DNA from: Demequinaceae bacterium UBA4004 | GTDB lineage: Bacteria > Actinomycetota > Actinomycetes > Actinomycetales > Demequinaceae | NCBI GenBank assembly: GCA_002384765.1 | Contig: DGBM01000278.1 | Coordinates: 8,648-18,977, forward strand | Direction: 5' to 3' | DNA length: 10,330 bases | Shown: positions 6,913 to 10,330 of the stretch, one piece after another | Numbering within the stretch: the first letter of the stretch is position 1 | Layout: the number at the start of each line of letters is the position of its first letter | The notes under the pieces: model-generated | The model's input: the letters and a program-made list of their open reading frames with translations, nothing else | Databases searched by the model: none | Told to the model about the DNA's origin: nothing | Position numbers and translations under genes: made by a program

Positions 6913-7563
6913 ATGACGGCGACGTCGAAGCCACCTCGACTCACCCTCAGGTTGCCTGGCGCATGGCTGCACCTCGATCCGGCCCGCCCCGAGATCTCGC
7001 GGGCACGCATCCGCGCCTTTGTGGAGACGTCGATCGGTCGCGCAGACCAGCTCGCGACGGCGCGCGCAGACCTGCGCAAGGGTCTCGGCGACATGCTCTC
7101 GCGCGCCGACGGCCCGGCCGCACACCAGTCGACATTTCTGTGCCACGAAGTCGCGCCTGGCGTCGCCGCCCCCATCGCGGTATCGGTCTTCGCCCCGGCG
7201 GATGTGCGCATGAGTCCGGTCGTCGGAACGAGCCCCGAGGCCGTCATCGCCGGATTCCTCGACGCGATGGAGGACATCGCCGGTGCACGGGAGTGGAGCA
7301 GGCTCGCATGCGCCGACGGCTGGGCCGCAAGGCGATGGCGGGTGACCACTGCGCAGGTGGCGCCGGAGCTCGCGGACCAGGCGGTGTCCACCTTCACCGC
7401 CGAGTACTGGCGCACGGTGCCCGCCACCAAGCGGCTCATGTTGGTCACGGTGACGAGTCCGTTGGCGGTGATCCCCCAGACGATGCTGCGCCTCGCTGAT
7501 GCGATCGTCGCCGGATCGCGGATAGCGGCCGACGAGCATCCGCACCCGCACGCCACGGAATAG
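6913..7563 (+). CDS. Conserved-looking protein of unknown function, last gene of the hydrolase operon
   Basis: A 216-aa soluble-looking protein without signal peptide or membrane helices; I do not recognise its family with certainty. It opens with a strand-rich segment LTLRLPGAWLHLDP, then a helical stretch (about 27-64), a strand pair CHEVAPGVAAPIAVSVFAP, a central segment ending SRLACADGWAARRWRV, and a C-terminal TAEYWRTVPATKRLMLVTV followed by a helix LRLADAIVAGSRI. This pattern recalls alpha/beta accessory proteins seen beside actinobacterial ESX-like genes, from memory only. ATG 6913 is preferred over GTG 6910: AGGAGG at 6899-6904 gives an 8-nt spacer. The Shine-Dalgarno is built on the upstream TAG stop, so it is co-transcribed with the hydrolase. 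It may be an immunity, chaperone or targeting protein for that enzyme; this is inference from position. Confidence 0.75.
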   Translation: MTATSKPPRLTLRLPGAWLHLDPARPEISRARIRAFVETSIGRADQLATARADLRKGLGDMLSRADGPAAHQSTFLCHEVAPGVAAPIAVSVFAPADVRMSPVVGTSPEAVIAGFLDAMEDIAGAREWSRLACADGWAARRWRVTTAQVAPELADQAVSTFTAEYWRTVPATKRLMLVTVTSPLAVIPQTMLRLADAIVAGSRIAADEHPHPHATE

Positions 7564-7591
7564 GCGCGCCCCCCGCATCGTCACACGTGGT

Positions 7592-8260
7592 ATGACTCTC
7601 ACAGGCAAGCCCACGCGCGTGGCGATTGTCGGCGGCGCCGGCAAGGTCTCACGCCAGTTGATCCCGCTCCTCCTCGAAGCAGGGATCGAGGTGGTTCCGC
7701 TGGCCCGGCGCGACGAGCAGTTGGCCGAACTGGAGCGGAGGGGCGCGAAGCCCCGCCGCCTTGACATCGAGAAGGCCTCGGCCGACGATTTCTTGGCGGC
7801 CTTCGACGGCTGCGACGGCATCGTGTTCGCCGCTGGCGGCGGCGCCGACGGCAACGTGGAGCGTAAGCGGACGGTGGACCTCGAGGGTTCACTCAAGTCC
7901 ATGGAGGCCGCGAAGGCGCTGGGGATCGATCGGTTCGTGCAGGTGTCGGCGATCGGCGTGGACCGGCCGGTCGACTCGTCGGCTGGCGCGGCGTGGGTCG
8001 CCTACGTCGAGGCCAAGCGCGGCGCCGACGAGGCGCTGCGGGCCACCCAGCTCGCGTGGACCATCATCCGGCCCGGCGGCCTCACCGACGATGCTCCGAA
8101 CGGGTTGGTCACGCTCGCGCCCGAGGTGGAGCGCGGCACGATCCCTCGAGCCGACGTTGCGGCCGTGATCGCGGCGTGCCTTGTGAACGAGGACACCGTG
8201 GGCCGGCAGTGGGAGCTGGTGAGCGGATCGACCCCCGTTGCCGAGGCGGTCTCCGATTAG
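7592..8260 (+). CDS. NAD(P)-binding atypical SDR (NAD(P)H-binding family oxidoreductase)
   Basis: Cytoplasmic 222-aa protein with a single Rossmann fold, the usual size for atypical SDR (SDR_a5/YwnB-like) proteins. The dinucleotide loop VAIVGGAGKVSRQLI lies at 10-24, with ARR at 38-40 suggesting a preference for NADP. RLDIE at 57-61 and VFAAGGG at 78-84 follow in the usual places. Ser119 (VSAIG) and Tyr138-x-x-x-Lys142 (YVEAK) give a plausible active site. RPGGLTDD at 160-167 is the family's conserved RPG segment. The substrate is unknown. ATG 7592 lacks a strong ribosome site. The gene follows the hydrolase operon after 28 bp but shows no functional link, and could be transcribed from either its own promoter or read-through. 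Confidence 0.9.
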   Translation: MTLTGKPTRVAIVGGAGKVSRQLIPLLLEAGIEVVPLARRDEQLAELERRGAKPRRLDIEKASADDFLAAFDGCDGIVFAAGGGADGNVERKRTVDLEGSLKSMEAAKALGIDRFVQVSAIGVDRPVDSSAGAAWVAYVEAKRGADEALRATQLAWTIIRPGGLTDDAPNGLVTLAPEVERGTIPRADVAAVIAACLVNEDTVGRQWELVSGSTPVAEAVSD

Positions 8261-8371
8261 GGGCCCCGCGCTCGCTGGTGTGCCGCGCGCCGTCCAAACC
8301 CGGCGCCTGGAATCCGGGCCTCGACCCAGTGTGGTGCGTGCAAGCCGCTCTCACCGGGGTCGCAGAACCCG

Positions 8372-8386
8372 TCTGAACACGTTCAA
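8372..8386. promoter_or_regulatory. Palindromic operator 1 upstream of the TetR gene
   Basis: TCTGAACACGTTCAA contains the imperfect palindrome TGAACACGTTCA (8374-8385) with arms TGAAC/GTTCA. It overlaps the candidate -35 (CTGAAC, 8373-8378). It is nearly identical to operator 2, starting 37 bp downstream. The position fits autorepression by the adjacent TetR protein. Confidence 0.7.
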
Positions 8387-8395
8387 ATCGCGTGC

Positions 8396-8401
8396 TACCG
8401 T
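8396..8401 (+). promoter_or_regulatory. Candidate -10 element of the TetR gene
   Basis: TACCGT follows CTGAAC (8373-8378) at exactly 17 nt spacing and would start transcription near 8408, between the two operators. The -35 matches consensus at only 3 of 6 positions, so recognition is by spacing and placement. Confidence 0.5.
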
Positions 8402-8408
8402 TGACGCA

Positions 8409-8423
8409 TCTGAACGCGTTCAA
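8409..8423. promoter_or_regulatory. Palindromic operator 2 upstream of the TetR gene
   Basis: TCTGAACGCGTTCAA carries a perfect 12-bp palindrome TGAACGCGTTCA (8411-8422). It lies immediately after the predicted transcription start and abuts the ribosome site AAGGGAG (8422-8428). It differs from operator 1 at a single base within the 15-mer. Confidence 0.72.
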
Positions 8424-8434
8424 GGGAGCGGCGA

Positions 8435-9130
8435 ATGCCCACACTCGACAGCGCCACGCGCGACCGCATCGTCGCGGCGGCGACCGAACTCATCATGGAG
8501 CGCGGCTACGAGAAGACGACGATGCGCGCCATCGCCGAGCGCGCCGAGGTCTCGCTCGGAAGCGCCTACTACTACTTTGGCGGCAAGGAGGAACTCGTTC
8601 AGGGCTTCTATCTGGCGATCGCGCGTCGACAGCACGAACTCCTGGAGCAGCGCATCGACGGCGTGACGTCCTTTGGCAAGCGGCTGGACGCCTGCTTCGA
8701 GGCCTTCCTGGATGCGTCGGATGAGTACCGGGCGATCTCCGACTCCCTCCTGAGCTTCGCCATCGTCCCCACCAGTCCCCTCAGCCCCTTCAGCGCCCAA
8801 AGTCGCCCCGCGCGCAACCAGTTCCTGCGCACCTTCGAGGAACTCGTGGACGGTTCCGACCTCAAGACCGATCCGCGCCTGCGCGAGGCACTACCCGAGC
8901 TGCTGTGGATCGCGCAGATGCTCATTGTGCTGGGTTGGGTGCAGGACCTCTCCGCGCGGCAGCGTGTCACCCGAACCGTGGTCAAGCGCCTGGTTCCTGC
9001 GCTGGCCCGGCTGCTGAGCGCCGCCAGGCTCGCACCGGTCCGCCCTTTTGTGACCGACGCGCTCGAGAGCCTCGCGATGGTGAGGCAGCGCACCTACGTG
9101 GGTGAGCAGGTCAAAGCACTCGGCAGTTGA
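8435..9130 (+). CDS. TetR/AcrR-family transcriptional regulator
   Basis: DNA-binding repressor of 231 aa. The TetR helix-turn-helix is clear: RIVAAATELIMERGYEKTT (11-29), then MRAIAERAEVSLGSAYYYFGGKEEL (30-54), ending in the family's YYYFxxKEEL signature. The remaining 170 residues are helical and form a variable ligand-binding and dimer domain. ATG 8435 has AAGGGAG with a 6-nt spacer. Two palindromes flank its promoter, indicating negative autoregulation. No divergent target lies next to it: the gene upstream points the same way, and the downstream one is convergent. Its regulon is therefore probably elsewhere, or includes genes with TGAACRCGTTCA sites. The ligand is unknown. Confidence 0.93.
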   Translation: MPTLDSATRDRIVAAATELIMERGYEKTTMRAIAERAEVSLGSAYYYFGGKEELVQGFYLAIARRQHELLEQRIDGVTSFGKRLDACFEAFLDASDEYRAISDSLLSFAIVPTSPLSPFSAQSRPARNQFLRTFEELVDGSDLKTDPRLREALPELLWIAQMLIVLGWVQDLSARQRVTRTVVKRLVPALARLLSAARLAPVRPFVTDALESLAMVRQRTYVGEQVKALGS

Positions 9131-9172
9131 TAGGTCAACGGAATTCTCGTGGAAGGCGGAAAGCCGCGCAGA

Positions 9173-10153
9173 CTATGCGGCCGGCCTGTCCTCATCAGCG
9201 GACAACCCTGGCACCACTTCGACCCACGTCGCCTCAGGAGCGTCTTCAAAGTTCACGATCGTGTCGGAAAAGCGGGTTGCGAAACTGGCCGCCCGGCTCG
9301 GGTCCCCCGGAATTGTCACGGCGCTGAACAGCTCGTCACCGGTAGGCCCGCTCAAGGAAACGGCAAGAGTGAACTCCTGTGGGGGCGTACTGGAGGTCAA
9401 CGCCGTGGTGATCAGCTCGCGGGCGGCGCGGGAATTCTGGATTGCTTCATCGGGAACATGGAAACTCACTACACAGCCCGCATCTCTCGCAGCAAGAAGC
9501 GCATCGCGCGCCTCACTGTCGAGGACACCAGGGAGGTGTAGCTCGTCGCGGGCGAGTTGTTCCAGGCGCGTCGCGGTCTGTTGCCAGCCCGGTTTCAGGC
9601 GAGTCGACGTCGCGATGAGCCTGAGGAAGGGCTCCACCTCTTCACGGACGAGATCCAAGCGCCGGGAGAAGGCCGCTTCTCTGGCCAGGGCTCGCGCCGT
9701 GCGATGAGCGATGGTCTCGGCTTCGTCGGTGGCCTTCAAGGCGAGTCGTCGGAGGCGATTGATTTCGCGAGCAAGGACTACCACGATGATGAAAGGTACG
9801 GCAGTCGAAAGTGAGGCCGGCATGGCGTTCAACACACCCGCAATCCCGCTCGTCCCGTCCCAGTAGCCCAGATACGCGGGTACCCACACCAAGACCTGCA
9901 GTCCCAGAAGGGCGGTAGCGGACTCCCATGATCGGGGACGACCGAAGTACAAGATGATGAGCAGACCACTCAATCCTCCAAGCGGCCACGTGGAGAAGTT
10001 GGTCATGGAGGCGTCCCACACGGTCGATCCGAAGGCAAGGGATCCCGCGAACATAGTCACGATGCTCGCGAGCGAGAGCCACGCGGGTATTCCGTGGTTG
10101 ACCCGGGAAATGGACACATACGCGATGACAAGACCCAGACCCCACCATGCCAA
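9173..10153 (-). CDS. Degenerate sensor-kinase-like membrane protein, possibly 5'-truncated by an IS
   Basis: A 326-aa protein with about five hydrophobic segments (near 2-16, 25-46, 58-70, 79-97, 113-128), then a helical linker EINRLRRLALKATDEAETIAHRTARALARE and a soluble domain. The stretch ARDELHLPGVLDSEARDALLAARDAGCVVSFHV (201-233) resembles actinobacterial sensor kinases that have lost the phospho-His and ATP-binding motifs; I see neither H-box nor N/G-boxes. Its role, perhaps signal modulation or a dead kinase, is unknown. The only start codon is TTG at 10153, with a poor ribosome site and in the middle of what should be TM1. The frame stays open upstream to 10253 without ATG, GTG or TTG, and an IS1634-type transposase begins at 10260 on the other strand. 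Loss of the N-terminus through insertion is likely. GC content looks lower than in the neighbouring genes. Confidence 0.6.
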   Translation of the reverse strand: MAWWGLGLVIAYVSISRVNHGIPAWLSLASIVTMFAGSLAFGSTVWDASMTNFSTWPLGGLSGLLIILYFGRPRSWESATALLGLQVLVWVPAYLGYWDGTSGIAGVLNAMPASLSTAVPFIIVVVLAREINRLRRLALKATDEAETIAHRTARALAREAAFSRRLDLVREEVEPFLRLIATSTRLKPGWQQTATRLEQLARDELHLPGVLDSEARDALLAARDAGCVVSFHVPDEAIQNSRAARELITTALTSSTPPQEFTLAVSLSGPTGDELFSAVTIPGDPSRAASFATRFSDTIVNFEDAPEATWVEVVPGLSADEDRPAA

Positions 10154-10247
10154 GAGCCACGCTGGTTGCCCTAGCGGGAGTTTCCCCGCTATCTGATTGA
10201 TCGTTGTGTTTCCCGTGTCGGTACTGGGCTTTTGGTGTTTGATGGTG

Positions 10248-10253
10248 TATTAC
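10248..10253 (+). promoter_or_regulatory. Candidate -10 of the IS transposase
   Basis: TATTAC ends 6 nt before the transposase ATG and no Shine-Dalgarno is visible, which fits a leaderless transcript. No clear -35 is seen. Confidence 0.3.
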
Positions 10254-10259
10254 CTAGAT

Positions 10260-10330
10260 ATGGCATCGATTGTGGGGAAGAGGCAGGGCGGGCAGACCTA
10301 CTACTACCTGGTGGAATCGGCACGCGTGAA
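10260..10330 (+). CDS. IS1634-family transposase, 5' fragment cut by the window edge
   Basis: Only 23 codons are present, reading MASIVGKRQGGQTYYYLVES then ARV. The pattern MxxIVxKxxxGxTYYYLVES is the characteristic N-terminus of IS1634-type (IS4-like, DDE) transposases, which catalyse cut-and-paste movement of their own element. The catalytic DDE domain lies beyond the window. The gene diverges from the kinase-like gene, about 106 bp from that gene's TTG. Whether the full transposase is intact cannot be judged here. Confidence 0.8.
   Translation, partial: MASIVGKRQGGQTYYYLVESARV

Larger units (their letters stand above)
10200..10330 (+). mobile_element. Left end of an IS1634-family insertion sequence (partial, boundary approximate)
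   Basis: The recognisable transposase N-terminus starts at 10260 and the preceding 60-70 bases are AT-richer than anything else in the window, consistent with IS leader DNA. The exact left inverted repeat cannot be fixed because the right end is outside the window; 10200 is an estimate from the composition change. Confidence 0.55.

Noticed and set aside
5911..7902. 663-codon open frame on the minus strand opposite the hydrolase operon
   Set aside because: Antisense shadow caused by G/C-rich third positions. The sequence is rich in His, Arg and Gly with no motif, and it crosses three well-supported plus-strand genes.
8261..8371. Possible hairpin CCCGG...CCGGG after the SDR gene
   Set aside because: Five-base stem with a 10-base loop and no T-run; not convincing as a terminator. 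Nothing else recognised in this stretch.
9131..9172. Short GCGG/CCGC hairpin between the convergent TetR and kinase-like genes
   Set aside because: A four-base stem without a T-tract is too weak to call a bidirectional terminator.

Overview
The window reads as chromosome of a high-GC Gram-positive actinobacterium, most likely a Micrococcales-type genus. G/C dominates third codon positions, most starts have GGAGG-like ribosome sites, and the gene families (AldR-paired alanine dehydrogenase, DUF805, WXG100-like small proteins, actinobacterial alpha/beta hydrolase, degenerate sensor kinase) are typical of that group. The species cannot be named from sequence alone.

Layout. (1) 24-1777: alanine dehydrogenase (ald, minus) diverges from an Lrp/AsnC regulator (aldR, plus) across a 128-bp control region; this is a classic alanine-responsive pair. 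(2) 1774-3090: an MFS exporter-like gene on the minus strand, whose stop interlocks with the aldR stop. (3) 3200-4480: a divergent two-gene unit, a DUF805 membrane protein and a LysE/RhtB amino-acid exporter. The exporter lies close to the alanine genes, but a link is only suggestive. (4) 4632-7563: a tight four-gene operon that is the most interesting part of the window. It encodes a 60-aa helical protein, a 109-aa WXG100/EspC-like protein, a 587-aa protein with an N-terminal helical domain, a long hydrophobic block and a C-terminal Ser-Asp-His alpha/beta hydrolase, and a 216-aa protein of unknown function. The first three genes are joined by ATGA and GTGA overlaps, and the fourth starts from a Shine-Dalgarno built on the preceding stop codon. 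The arrangement resembles a type VII (ESX)-associated lipase/esterase effector with small helical partners and a downstream accessory or protective protein. No secretion machinery is in the window, so the assignment is an inference.

(5) 7592-8260: an NAD(P)-binding atypical SDR. (6) 8435-9130: a TetR regulator preceded by two near-identical palindromes that bracket its predicted promoter, which points to autorepression. (7) 9173-10153 (minus): a membrane protein resembling an actinobacterial sensor kinase with no visible H-box or ATP-binding motifs. It has no good start codon, and its open frame runs on towards (8) the left end of an IS1634-family insertion sequence, whose transposase begins at 10260 and leaves the window. 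The insertion may have removed the 5' end of the kinase-like gene.

There is no gene-free stretch longer than 300 bases. The largest gaps are 8261-8434 (TetR operators in its right half, nothing recognised at 8261-8371), 4481-4631 and 1116-1243. No tRNA, rRNA, CRISPR array or riboswitch was recognised.
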